Shown: piece by piece, positions 1 to 8,779 of the stretch | How positions within the stretch are numbered: the stretch's first letter is position 1 | Layout of the letters: each line of letters begins with the position of its first letter | DNA from: Alteromonas antoniana | GTDB taxonomy: Bacteria; Pseudomonadota; Gammaproteobacteria; Enterobacterales; Alteromonadaceae | Length of the DNA: 64,000 nucleotides | Assembly: GCF_019249295.1 (NCBI RefSeq) | Contig: NZ_JAESDH010000007.1 | Span: 62,001 to 126,000 of the forward strand | Direction: 5' to 3' | Made by a program: the position numbers and the translations under genes | The notes under the pieces: model-generated | Told to the model about the DNA's origin: nothing | The model's database searches: none | What the model saw: the letters and a program-made list of their open reading frames with translations, nothing else

Positions 1-1
1 G

Positions 2-1054
2 GATGTCGTGCTTTATGGTTTTGGCCGGATTGGCCGTTTACTGGCGCGTTTATTGATTGAACGCCAGGGTAAAAATAACAAGCTTCGTTTGCGCGCTATT
101 GTGGTTCGTGGTGGCCGCGATGGTGATTTGGAAAAGCGTGCCAGCCTGCTGCGACGCGATTCAGTACATGGCCCGTTCAATGGCAGTATCACCGTGGACC
201 ATGAGCGCAATGCACTCAAAGCAAACGGCTCCTATATTCAGGTGATTTACGCAAACAGCCCGGATGAAGTGGATTACACGCAGTATGGAATTAACAATGC
301 CATCATTGTGGATAATACCGGTATCTGGCGCGATCGCGATGGCCTGGGATTACATCTGAAAGCCAAAGGGACAGCGAAAGCGATCTTAACGGCTCCTGGT
401 AAAGGCGACATAAAGAACATTGTTCACGGTGTAAACAATAACGATATTTTGCCGGAAGACACCATTCTGTCTGCTGCCAGCTGTACCACGAATGCCATCA
501 CGCCGGTTTTAAAAGCCTTAGATGAAGAGTACGGCATCGAAAATGGCCATGTGGAAACGGTACACTCTTACACTAATGACCAGAACCTGATTGATAACTA
601 TCACAAGGCAGAGCGACGCGGGCGTAGTGCACCACTGAATATGGTTATCACCGAAACCGGAGCAGCGAAAGCTGTGGCCAAGGCGTACCCGCAACTTGCC
701 GGCAAGTTAACGGGTAACGCTATCCGCGTACCCACACCGAACGTCTCTCTGGCAATTCTGAACCTGAATCTGAAAAAAGAGACTGACAAAGTCGCAGTGA
801 ATGAGTTTCTGCGCGATACGGCGTTGTTCTCAAATCTGCAGCATCAGATAGACTACACGGCAAGCAAAGAAATAGTATCTACCGACCTGGTTGGATCAAG
901 AGCCGCGTCAGTGGTCGATTCTCAGGCCACAATCGTGTCAGAGAACCGCCTGACGCTTTACGTGTGGTATGACAATGAGTTCGGGTACAGTTGTCAGGTT
1001 ATGCGTTGTATTCGCGATATGGCCGGACTGAGCTTCCCCACACTGCCTGTATAA
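2..1054 (+). CDS. gap: Glyceraldehyde-3-phosphate dehydrogenase, long form (5' truncated)
   Basis: NAD(P)-dependent oxidation of glyceraldehyde 3-phosphate in central carbon metabolism. The visible part opens inside the Rossmann fold (YGFGRIGR) and the reading frame runs off the left edge, so the true start lies outside the window. The GTG at 8 is an internal Val codon. The active-site motif SAASCTTN places the catalytic Cys about 158 residues into the visible part, and the catalytic domain motif WYDNEFGYS is near the end. About 350 residues are visible. The long gammaproteobacterial GAPDH paralogues that resemble it run to roughly 480 residues, so an N-terminal piece of about 130 residues is missing. 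A strong terminator follows directly. Whether it works in glycolysis or gluconeogenesis cannot be decided here. Confidence 0.9.
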   Translation, partial: DVVLYGFGRIGRLLARLLIERQGKNNKLRLRAIVVRGGRDGDLEKRASLLRRDSVHGPFNGSITVDHERNALKANGSYIQVIYANSPDEVDYTQYGINNAIIVDNTGIWRDRDGLGLHLKAKGTAKAILTAPGKGDIKNIVHGVNNNDILPEDTILSAASCTTNAITPVLKALDEEYGIENGHVETVHSYTNDQNLIDNYHKAERRGRSAPLNMVITETGAAKAVAKAYPQLAGKLTGNAIRVPTPNVSLAILNLNLKKETDKVAVNEFLRDTALFSNLQHQIDYTASKEIVSTDLVGSRAASVVDSQATIVSENRLTLYVWYDNEFGYSCQVMRCIRDMAGLSFPTLPV

Positions 1055-1075
1055 TGGTCGCGTAAAGAGAATAAC

Positions 1076-1109
1076 AAACCGGCGAGGTAGACCCTTTGCC
1101 GGTTTTTTT
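1076..1109 (+). terminator. Rho-independent terminator after gap
   Basis: An AACCGGC/GCCGGTT stem with a 14-nt loop is followed by a run of seven T, 22 bp after the gap stop codon. It is oriented for the plus strand. Confidence 0.8.
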
Positions 1110-1383
1110 ATATCTTGTGAGAGCTGAAGCCGGATTGGCAAGTACGACATGCAGCAGTCGGTAGTTGCCAGTTATCGTTTTTAGTGTGTTGTCAGCGCCG
1201 GAGAAAGTAACATGGCCGGGTATTGTATAAGAGTAACCCCGGTATCAGGACCAACTCGGTTCGATTGCGTTTAGCCATGTGGAGTGACGCATTGTTGCTG
1301 GCAGGTGCGGTACAATCGCGGGGGCGCAGGATAGCGCAGCTACAGCGAATCAGAATAAATAACAATAAAGAGCCAGGGTATCT

Positions 1384-1911
1384 GTGAAAGAGCCAAACTT
1401 TGTTGCCAGAAAGACACCTCGCTGGGCGCGATGGGTCAGAGACGGCAGTATTCTTATACTTATCTTTATCGCCGTGTCAGCATGGCAGAATCGTAATTTG
1501 CTTAGCGAGGGGGACTCGGTTGCCCAGGGCAGCTCACGACTTGTGGATCTCAGTGGTGAAATGCACATCATGCAGCCAGATGGACAGAAGCCTACCGTTG
1601 TTTATTTTTTTGCACCCTGGTGCCACATTTGTAAAGCGAGTATTGGCAATCTTGATTACGTAGACAGCGCCCGCTTTCACGTACTTCGCATTGCCCTTGA
1701 TTATGAATCTGCGGAGCAGGTGCAGGCGTTTGTGGATGATGTTGGTATTGAGGCGCCGGTGTATCTGGGCAGCAGCGAACTTCAGGAAAAATACCGAATT
1801 ACCGGGTTCCCAACATATTATCTGCTAAACAAAGATTACCACGTCGTAGATCGGACAATGGGCTATAGCTCTGCAGCCGGGCTGAAGGTCCGAACCTGGC
1901 TGGCAGACTAA
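1384..1911 (+). CDS. Membrane-anchored thioredoxin-fold protein (TlpA/DsbE-like)
   Basis: A 175-residue protein with one N-terminal transmembrane anchor (about residues 19-34) and a periplasmic thioredoxin fold. The redox motif is WCHIC, preceded by the usual hydrophobic strand VVYFFAP, and the cis-Pro loop is GFPTYY. This arrangement fits TlpA/ResA/DsbE-type thiol-disulfide reductases that reduce periplasmic cysteines, for example in cytochrome maturation. The CHIC dipeptide differs from the common CPxC, so its redox potential and partner are uncertain. The start is a GTG with AGGG five bases upstream. It is monocistronic, with about 270 bp before it and 180 bp after it free of genes. Confidence 0.8.
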   Translation: MKEPNFVARKTPRWARWVRDGSILILIFIAVSAWQNRNLLSEGDSVAQGSSRLVDLSGEMHIMQPDGQKPTVVYFFAPWCHICKASIGNLDYVDSARFHVLRIALDYESAEQVQAFVDDVGIEAPVYLGSSELQEKYRITGFPTYYLLNKDYHVVDRTMGYSSAAGLKVRTWLAD

Positions 1912-2092
1912 TATCCTGAACCAACAGGCCAGCATTATCTGAAAGTCAATTCCATCAAGACGATGACCGAACGGCGTCGTTAGAATTGTAAAGATATCGC
2001 AGTATAAAGCGTCATCAACTGCCGGGGATTCAATAGTATTTCCCGGGTTGTCTGTGCTAAATTAGCCGAAAATAATAAGGATCCGACAGAAT

Positions 2093-3220
2093 ATGCATAT
2101 CTCTAGTCAATTTGACAGTGGAAATATCCACGTTGTTAAGGCTGACGATGCCTCCGATATCGTTCTTACCATTCCCAAAGACAATCAATCTGACTTTTAC
2201 CAGTGGTTTCACTTTCGCCTGATTGGCGACACCTTTGAGACGCATAGTATTACGATCTCAGAGCTGGCAAAGTCGGCGTATCCGGAAGGCTGGAAAGGGT
2301 ATAACGTGCTGGCCTCTTATGACCGTGAAAACTGGTTCCGTGTTCCCAGTGAGTTTGATGGCGATAACCTGTCGTTTTCACTTACGCTGGAACAACCTAG
2401 CGTGTACTTTGCTTATTTCATCCCTTACAGCTATGAACGCCACCTCGATTTAATTCACAGTGCGCAGATGTCGCTTTTGTGTGAGCATCGCTTCCTCGGT
2501 CTGACGCTGGATGGTCGCGATATGTCTATGCTGGTGATAGGGGAAGAAGAGCCAGAGAAAAAGAAAGTCTGGATCACTGCCCGCCAGCATCCCGGCGAAT
2601 CCATGGCAGAGTGGTGCGCTGAAGGGATCATATCCCGTCTGCTCGATGAACAGGATGGTGTCGGACGCCAACTGCTGGACAAAGCGGTGTTTTACATTGT
2701 TCCGAACATGAACCCTGACGGTGCCGCTCGCGGCCACCTGCGTACCAATGCGGTAGGCACGAACCTTAATCGCGAGTGGGCAGAGCCAACTGCGTTGAAA
2801 AGCCCGGAGGTGCTGTACGTGATGAACGCGATGGAGCAAACCGGTGTCGATATGTACCTGGATTTGCATGGCGATGAAGCACTGCCATACAATTTCGTCG
2901 CAGGTAGTGAGGGAATTCCGGCATATGATGCACGTCTGGAGTCGCTGGAAAACGCGTTCAAATCGGCGCTGTTAACCGCGACACCTGAGTTTCAGGATAC
3001 CTTTGGTTACGAGAAAGACAAACCGGGTGAAGCAAACCTGACTGTGGCATCAAACGCGGTCGGCCAGAAGTTTGCGTGTCTGGCGTATACTGTGGAAATG
3101 CCGTTTAAAGATAATGATAACCTGCCAGACCAGGTGTTTGGCTGGTCCGTTCAGCGCTGCCAGCAATTTGGCGAAGATTTGCTGGTTGCCGTGAGAGCGG
3201 TGGTTGACGATTTACGATAA
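2093..3220 (+). CDS. M14 family zinc carboxypeptidase (cytosolic CCP-like)
   Basis: A 375-residue metallocarboxypeptidase of the M14 family, closest in layout to the cytosolic carboxypeptidase (AGBL/CCP) subgroup. An N-terminal beta-sandwich (about 1-115) precedes the catalytic domain. Visible zinc ligands are H166 and E169 in RQHPGES and H259 in DLHGDE. The general base is probably E335 in YTVEMPF, and NMNPDGAARG/NLNREW forms the substrate-binding segment. There is no signal peptide, so it probably acts in the cytoplasm. Bacterial substrates of this subgroup are not established. The ATG is preceded by AAGGATCC. It stands upstream of the symporter gene by 40 bp in the same direction, so the two may share a transcript. 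Confidence 0.88.
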   Translation: MHISSQFDSGNIHVVKADDASDIVLTIPKDNQSDFYQWFHFRLIGDTFETHSITISELAKSAYPEGWKGYNVLASYDRENWFRVPSEFDGDNLSFSLTLEQPSVYFAYFIPYSYERHLDLIHSAQMSLLCEHRFLGLTLDGRDMSMLVIGEEEPEKKKVWITARQHPGESMAEWCAEGIISRLLDEQDGVGRQLLDKAVFYIVPNMNPDGAARGHLRTNAVGTNLNREWAEPTALKSPEVLYVMNAMEQTGVDMYLDLHGDEALPYNFVAGSEGIPAYDARLESLENAFKSALLTATPEFQDTFGYEKDKPGEANLTVASNAVGQKFACLAYTVEMPFKDNDNLPDQVFGWSVQRCQQFGEDLLVAVRAVVDDLR

Positions 3221-3260
3221 ACAAACATAAATAACAAAAATAGAATAAGGGGAACTCAGG

Positions 3261-4919
3261 TTGGAAGGGTTATATAATTTTCTGGTGGGGCTGGATGGCC
3301 TGCTGGGGGGCGCGGACTGGTTTCCGTTCGTGCTGCTTGGCGTGGGTTTATTTTTCACAATTTATCTTAAATTTCCACAAATCCGTTTCTTCAAACACGC
3401 CTGGATGGTGGTGACCGGTAAGTTCGATAAAGACACTGACCCGGGGGATACCACACATTTCCGTGCGCTTACCACTGCGCTTTCGGGTACAGTAGGTACC
3501 GGTAATATCAGTGGGGTGGCGTTTGCAATCTTCCTGGGCGGACCTGCAGCGCTATTCTGGATGTGGGCTACTGCGTTTCTTGGTATGACAACCAAGTTTG
3601 TGGAAGTTACCCTTTCTCACAAATATCGGGTGAAAACCGAAGACGGCACTATGGCCGGCGGCCCCATGTATTACATGGACCGACGTTTGAACATGAAATG
3701 GCTAGCTGTCGCGTTTGCTATCGCCACGGTCGTCAGTTCTTTTGGTACCGGTAACCTGCCACAAAGTAACGGTATTGCGCAAAGCATTGAAGCAACATTT
3801 GGTTTTGAGCCCTGGGTTGTCGGCAGTGTACTTGGCATTTTACTGGCTCTGGTGATTCTCGGCGGTATTCAGCGCATCGCCGCTGTTACAGCAAAAGTGG
3901 TTCCCCTGATGGCGGTGATTTACCTCATCGGCGCCATGGCGGTTATTTTTGCTAACCTGGAAAACATCGGTCCGTCGTTTGTCGCGGTTGTGAGTGACGC
4001 TTTCACAGGTTCGGCGGCAGCGGGCGGCTTTTTGGGCGCATCACTGGCCTATGCGTTTAACCGTGGGGTTAACCGCGGCTTGTTTTCCAACGAAGCGGGT
4101 CAGGGTTCAGCACCTATTGCACACGCGGCGGCGAAAACCAAAGAGCCTGCATCAGAAGGAATGGTGTCCTTACTTGAGCCGTTCATCGATACCATTATTA
4201 TCTGTACCATTACTGGTCTGGTTATCCTGTCATCCGGGGTGTGGAAAGAAAAACACGAGAACACATTTGACCGTTCAGACATGTACTTTGTTACCGGACA
4301 GTATGACGACAGTGATCAGGCAGACGTAGATAAACTCTACGGATATCTGAATGACATCGACGGCAATGACGTTCAGCCTTATACCGGCGCAATTACCGTG
4401 GTAAACGGCACGGCAGTAAGCAGTGGCTTTACATTGTTGAACGCACGTTCGGTTGCTGAAGACGTGACTTACTCAGTGGGTTCCGAAGATTTGTTTACCG
4501 GTACGCTGGAAATCAAAGACGGTAAACCGGTCAAAGACAACCTGGAAGTCAGCGGAAAATCGTTGGTGCATTCAGCAGCGCTAACGACAATTGCGTTTAC
4601 GCGAGGCTACTTTGGCGACTTTGGTCAGTATATTGTCTCGGTGGGTCTGATGCTGTTTGCCTTCTCCACGGCGATCGCCTGGTCCTACTATGGTGACCGT
4701 GCAATGACTTACCTGTTGGGGCCGCGATCCGTGATGCCATACAGAGTAATCTACGTTGCCGGCTTTGTGTGGGCAGCCTTTTCTGATACCACATTGGTGT
4801 GGGCACTTTCTGCGGTTGCTATTGTCGTAATGACATTACCAAACCTCTTTGGCATTGTGATGCTGAGCAGAGAGATGAAAGAAACGGTGAATGACTACTG
4901 GAAACGCGTACATAAATAA
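3261..4919 (+). CDS. Sodium:alanine symporter (AGCS family)
   Basis: Inner-membrane amino acid carrier driven by Na+ (or H+), normally for alanine or glycine. Family signatures are visible: [12 protein letters not shown] near residue 75 and [15 protein letters not shown] near residue 280, set in about ten hydrophobic helices. The start is TTG, supported by AGGGGA seven bases upstream. At 552 residues it is longer than the usual 450-500. The extra length is a hydrophilic block at about residues 327-433, rich in Asp, Thr and Gly, inserted between two helices. The flanking helices are intact, so the transporter should be functional. Substrate specificity is inferred from the family only. Confidence 0.9.
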   Translation: MEGLYNFLVGLDGLLGGADWFPFVLLGVGLFFTIYLKFPQIRFFKHAWMVVTGKFDKDTDPGDTTHFRALTTALSGTVGTGNISGVAFAIFLGGPAALFWMWATAFLGMTTKFVEVTLSHKYRVKTEDGTMAGGPMYYMDRRLNMKWLAVAFAIATVVSSFGTGNLPQSNGIAQSIEATFGFEPWVVGSVLGILLALVILGGIQRIAAVTAKVVPLMAVIYLIGAMAVIFANLENIGPSFVAVVSDAFTGSAAAGGFLGASLAYAFNRGVNRGLFSNEAGQGSAPIAHAAAKTKEPASEGMVSLLEPFIDTIIICTITGLVILSSGVWKEKHENTFDRSDMYFVTGQYDDSDQADVDKLYGYLNDIDGNDVQPYTGAITVVNGTAVSSGFTLLNARSVAEDVTYSVGSEDLFTGTLEIKDGKPVKDNLEVSGKSLVHSAALTTIAFTRGYFGDFGQYIVSVGLMLFAFSTAIAWSYYGDRAMTYLLGPRSVMPYRVIYVAGFVWAAFSDTTLVWALSAVAIVVMTLPNLFGIVMLSREMKETVNDYWKRVHK

Positions 4920-5091
4920 CCGTTAACTGATAAACTGCGTGTCGATGCAAATGTGGTAGCCGTTAGGTTTGTGTCGTCACGCTTTTTTCTTTATACCAAT
5001 CGTGATCCAAACCGCATTTTTTGCTGTTTGTTAACAAATACCATCGCTGCCCTGGTTACGTCGTTTACATCACAAAAGACAGGAGCACTAC

Positions 5092-5421
5092 ATGGCATTA
5101 ACGACTTGTCCCTCGTGTAACAAAAAAACTTCAGATAAAGCCGACGCCTGCCCGCATTGTGGTTTTGCGATTGGTAACGCCTCTTCTGAAGATATTGAGC
5201 GAAAACAGAGTCTGGTAAGATTTCAGAAACTACAAAGCATTCAGAATCAGTCATTAATCGCGATGCTGATTTTTGTCGCCGGGTTTGGATTTATGTACTG
5301 GGGCGGCGCACGTCCGGGCGACATGCAACACAATATCGCCATTATGGCGTCGATCATTGGCTTCGTCTGGTATGTAATTAACCGTGTAAGAATACTGATC
5401 ATTAAACGATTTAAATCATGA
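5092..5421 (+). CDS. Zinc-ribbon membrane protein, unknown function
   Basis: A 109-residue protein with an N-terminal zinc ribbon made of two knuckles (CPSC at 6-9, CPHC at 20-23), followed by two predicted transmembrane helices (about 53-70 and 79-95) and a basic C-terminal tail. I do not recognise a specific function; zinc ribbons of this type occur in many small membrane proteins. The stop overlaps the start of the next gene (ATGA), so it is the first gene of an operon with yeaC and the DUF349 gene. The start ATG has CAGGAG seven bases upstream. Confidence 0.8.
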   Translation: MALTTCPSCNKKTSDKADACPHCGFAIGNASSEDIERKQSLVRFQKLQSIQNQSLIAMLIFVAGFGFMYWGGARPGDMQHNIAIMASIIGFVWYVINRVRILIIKRFKS

Positions 5422-5711
5422 ATTTAGAAGCAATACTTGCAGCAATGACACCAGAAGTGTATGCCCGTCTTCGTCAGGCCGTTGAGACAGGGAAGTGGCC
5501 TGACGGGACGCCTTTGAGCGAAGAGCAAAAGGAAAATACCATGCAGGCTGTCATGTTGTATCAGGCGAAAATTGAACGCTCTACGGAACATATGACCATT
5601 AACGCAGACGGTGAGATAGTGCATAAGCGCAAACAGGATTTCAAAAAAGAACTGGCAGACTCCCAGCATGAGGAGCACACAATAGCGCGGTTTAAACAGG
5701 ATGATATTTAG
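5418..5711 (+). CDS. yeaC: DUF1315 family protein YeaC
   Basis: A 97-residue soluble protein of the DUF1315 (YeaC) family. The family hallmark is the block around residues 10-40 (TPEVYARLRQAVETGKWPDG), followed by the segment that carries QAVMLYQAK. Its function is unknown in all species. It overlaps the preceding zinc-ribbon gene by 4 bp and the following DUF349 gene by 11 bp, which indicates translational coupling in a three- or four-gene operon. The length is normal for the family. Confidence 0.85.
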   Translation: MNLEAILAAMTPEVYARLRQAVETGKWPDGTPLSEEQKENTMQAVMLYQAKIERSTEHMTINADGEIVHKRKQDFKKELADSQHEEHTIARFKQDDI

Positions 5712-8499
5712 TCGACTATTTACTCCGGCGTATAAGAGTCCGGAGGCGGCGAAACGTAAAGAAGCCATAAAGACGCTTAACACCGAAAAGCCTGAAGAAA
5801 AATCAGTGCTTCATGAGTTAGCTTTTAATGATGCGGACCCGGACGTGAGTCTTGCCGCTTTGGAGAAACTTGACTCGTTTGCATTGTGGCAAAAAATGTC
5901 GCAAATCGCTGCCGTAGATAAAATAAAACGCGTTGCTATGCAGCGTGTTGAGCGTGGGCTGTTCGACGAAGATCAGACGCTTCTGACGGACACCGAGCGA
6001 AAAGCCTATTTACTGGAGTCTGCCGGCAGCGATTTGATAGCCCGCGCTATTGAAGTACGTTCTGACTTACTTGCCGATACCGCTTTCACTGTCAGTCTGT
6101 GCGAACGAATGGCAAAACCTTCCTTTACGCAACGTCTGTTGCTTAATGCGCGCGATCCTGAGTTAACCGAACGTTTGTTACAGGATACTCAGGATACGGA
6201 CTTGCTGCAGCGTTTAAGCCGTAAATTTGAAGACCAGGCATGTCTTGATGTTGTTGAACGTCGTCTTACGTCACTGCGTGAAGCACAGGAGAAGCCGCTC
6301 CAGCTGGAAAAATCACTCACTCTGATCCTCTCTAAACTTCAGGCGCTGACAGATAAATCCGATTTCGCGCTTATTGAGCAGGCGAGTGCCAGTTTACGTG
6401 CAGAATACGAGAGCGCCTGGGGCGACCACCATTGTCTGACAGATGTGCTTCAGCAATCATTCACCGAGAAATATCAGCGTATCAGCCGACAGGTCGAACG
6501 GCACCTTGAAAATATCCGTCCGCAGTGGGAGGCCAGACAGGCAGCTGTTGCCCAACAGCAGCAAATCTCTGAGATGCAGGCGTTGCTGAAAACCGCCACG
6601 TCGTCGGTCGATTCCTTGTACGAGGAGCGCTTGTGTGAGGCGACGTTGAAGGATGTAGAGAGCGTCAGTCAAGACGTAAGACTTTTGGAAGAAAAAGCAG
6701 AAACGTTGCGGCAAATGTCGGAAGATACGGCCGGTATTAAGCGGTTGCTGCTGGCACAAAAAGCACTTACCGATAAATTGGATGCATTTTCAGCGCAGCA
6801 GCAGCTGGCGATAAAAGCGGTCAACATTCTGGAAGAGCTCGAAGCGCTGAGCTCCAAGAGCGAGGATTCAGATACATCGGAAACCTTTGCCGCGCTATCC
6901 GCAAAGTGGCGCGAGCTAAGCACCCATCTCAAGCACGTGCCGGCGGATTGGAAAGCCCGCTGGCGGGAAAGTCAGCGGGCAGTGAAAGCGCAGGAGAGTG
7001 CGGAGCGGGCGCAGGCCGATCAGCGCATAAAACAATGTCGCAAACACATTAACGCCGTGGTCAACTTAATTGACAAAGGGCGTTTTCGTGCCGCAATGGC
7101 TCGCTTTCAGAAACTCGATGAGCAGTATCAACAGCTGACAGAGAAAGAAAAATCCCCGCTATCACGTCGCTTTGAGCAGGCACAGCAGGATGTTCAGCGT
7201 CTCGAAGGATGGCAAAGCTATCTGGCCGCACCGCGACGTCCCGCGCTTATTGATGAGGCCAGAGCACTGGCCGCCTCTGAACCTGAGAGTATCGCCCAGA
7301 GAGCTGAGGCTATTCGCTATCTCAGAAAGCAGTGGCAAAGTCTCAACGTGCCAGGTGGGGACAATCAGGAAGAACAGGCTACTTTCGATACCTTGCTAGA
7401 GCAGGCGTTTGCTCCATGCAGGGAGCACTATGCAGAGCTTGAAAAGCAGCGTGAACAGGCAACGACAGAGCGAAACGCGCTGGTTGATGCTGCTAAACAG
7501 CTGGATGTGAACATTGCTCCTGCCAGCGTGTATCAACAGCTGGATAAGCTTAAGCAGCAATGGCGACAAAGCGGTCAGGTAGATAAACAAACCTATGAAA
7601 CACTAAAACAAGCGTTTGACGATGCATTAGCACCCGCTCAGGACGTGATTGCCAGCTGGCAGCAGGAGAACCGACAGAAGAAGCAGAAGCTGGTGGAAGA
7701 AGCACGCACATTGTCCGTCCACGATGATGTCTTTGAAGCCGCGGAGCAGGCGCAGGCGCTGCAAAAACAATGGAAAGGGATTGAACACGCCGGCCGTCGC
7801 TACGAAACTCGCTTATGGCAGGCGTTCAAAGATGCCAATGATACTGTGTTTGCCAAACTCAAAACTGCGAGAGCGCAGCAACGTAATGAAAGCAATGCTG
7901 AACTGGACATTTTTCTGCGCAAAGCACAGGACGTTCAGCAACAATTACATTCGGACAACCCTGGCAACAGCGCTCAGGCACTTGACGATTTGCAGGCGTT
8001 GGCTGACAGCCTGCCGCGAAATGCAAAAGGTCAGGCTGAGAAGAAACTCAATGCGTTGCACAAGACGTTCCAGCGCGAGCAACAAAAGCGTGCTGAAGAT
8101 CGCAGCCGCAAACGCTATCAGGTGTTAGCCGATGTCATCAAAGAGCTGACAGAGCACTCTGTATCGTCGCTGGATACCGATCTGGTCAGCGAACTGGATA
8201 AAACGTGGCAGGATGCACTGCGAGGCTCTGATGTAGCTAAGCGGGAGCGCCATTGGTTAACGACGGCACTGGAGGTCATCCTTGATCTGCCGTCCGGACC
8301 GGCAGATAGCGAACTTCGGAAAACGGTTCAGCTGGCGCTGCTCACAGCAAAACTGGAGCGCGGCGAATCCTGGGACAAGGATGATTTGCTGGCACAGTGG
8401 TTGTCTCACGGCAAAGTCGGCGAGCAGGATCTGCCACTAATTCCAAGAATCAACGAGTGCCTGAATTTACTGATCACAGGCGAACCAAGGCAAGATTGA
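5701..8499 (+). CDS. DUF349 domain-containing coiled-coil protein
   Basis: A 932-residue, strongly charged, almost wholly helical protein with no membrane segment or signal peptide. Its C-terminal two thirds contain several DUF349-type helical repeats, recognisable from recurrent patterns such as KQWRQSG, KQWKGIEHAGRR and SLSRRFEQA-like blocks with conserved Trp. The N-terminal 200 residues look like HEAT-type helices (LHELAFNDADPDVSLAALEKL). DUF349 proteins are found in gammaproteobacteria, and I know of no established biochemical role. It starts inside the yeaC gene and is followed one base later by a small ORF. I call the family with confidence and the function not at all. Confidence 0.85.
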   Translation: MIFSRLFTPAYKSPEAAKRKEAIKTLNTEKPEEKSVLHELAFNDADPDVSLAALEKLDSFALWQKMSQIAAVDKIKRVAMQRVERGLFDEDQTLLTDTERKAYLLESAGSDLIARAIEVRSDLLADTAFTVSLCERMAKPSFTQRLLLNARDPELTERLLQDTQDTDLLQRLSRKFEDQACLDVVERRLTSLREAQEKPLQLEKSLTLILSKLQALTDKSDFALIEQASASLRAEYESAWGDHHCLTDVLQQSFTEKYQRISRQVERHLENIRPQWEARQAAVAQQQQISEMQALLKTATSSVDSLYEERLCEATLKDVESVSQDVRLLEEKAETLRQMSEDTAGIKRLLLAQKALTDKLDAFSAQQQLAIKAVNILEELEALSSKSEDSDTSETFAALSAKWRELSTHLKHVPADWKARWRESQRAVKAQESAERAQADQRIKQCRKHINAVVNLIDKGRFRAAMARFQKLDEQYQQLTEKEKSPLSRRFEQAQQDVQRLEGWQSYLAAPRRPALIDEARALAASEPESIAQRAEAIRYLRKQWQSLNVPGGDNQEEQATFDTLLEQAFAPCREHYAELEKQREQATTERNALVDAAKQLDVNIAPASVYQQLDKLKQQWRQSGQVDKQTYETLKQAFDDALAPAQDVIASWQQENRQKKQKLVEEARTLSVHDDVFEAAEQAQALQKQWKGIEHAGRRYETRLWQAFKDANDTVFAKLKTARAQQRNESNAELDIFLRKAQDVQQQLHSDNPGNSAQALDDLQALADSLPRNAKGQAEKKLNALHKTFQREQQKRAEDRSRKRYQVLADVIKELTEHSVSSLDTDLVSELDKTWQDALRGSDVAKRERHWLTTALEVILDLPSGPADSELRKTVQLALLTAKLERGESWDKDDLLAQWLSHGKVGEQDLPLIPRINECLNLLITGEPRQD

Positions 8500-8500
8500 G

Positions 8501-8719
8501 ATGGAAAATAGTATTGAATATGTTTTTCCGTCAGAAAGTCTTGCTTACCGGTTTCTGAACACGGTAAAGCACGTGGATGCGGAAGGGCTAAAAGTAAAGT
8601 ACGGACGAAGTGATCGCTATGTTTTTGTTCGCTACCGTTACGCACTGGGTGCGTTTGACGCGACCTTGTCCAGACTTGATGATTTAGCCAGGGAGCTTGA
8701 AGGGGAAGAGGCGTCCTGA
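8501..8719 (+). CDS. Small conserved-looking protein of unknown function
   Basis: A 72-residue soluble protein that starts one base after the stop of the DUF349 gene, so it is almost surely cotranscribed with it. The sequence has a mixed alpha/beta look with a Tyr/Arg-rich middle (YGRSDRYVFVRYRYA) and an acidic C-terminus. I do not recognise a family. The AGATTGAG before the ATG offers only a weak ribosome site, which fits translation by reinitiation from the upstream gene. Confidence 0.65.
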   Translation: MENSIEYVFPSESLAYRFLNTVKHVDAEGLKVKYGRSDRYVFVRYRYALGAFDATLSRLDDLARELEGEEAS

Positions 8720-8779
8720 GTGGCGCTTGCTCACGAAGGCTGGCAATGGAACCTTTTCATCGTGTCTGATGACATAGCC

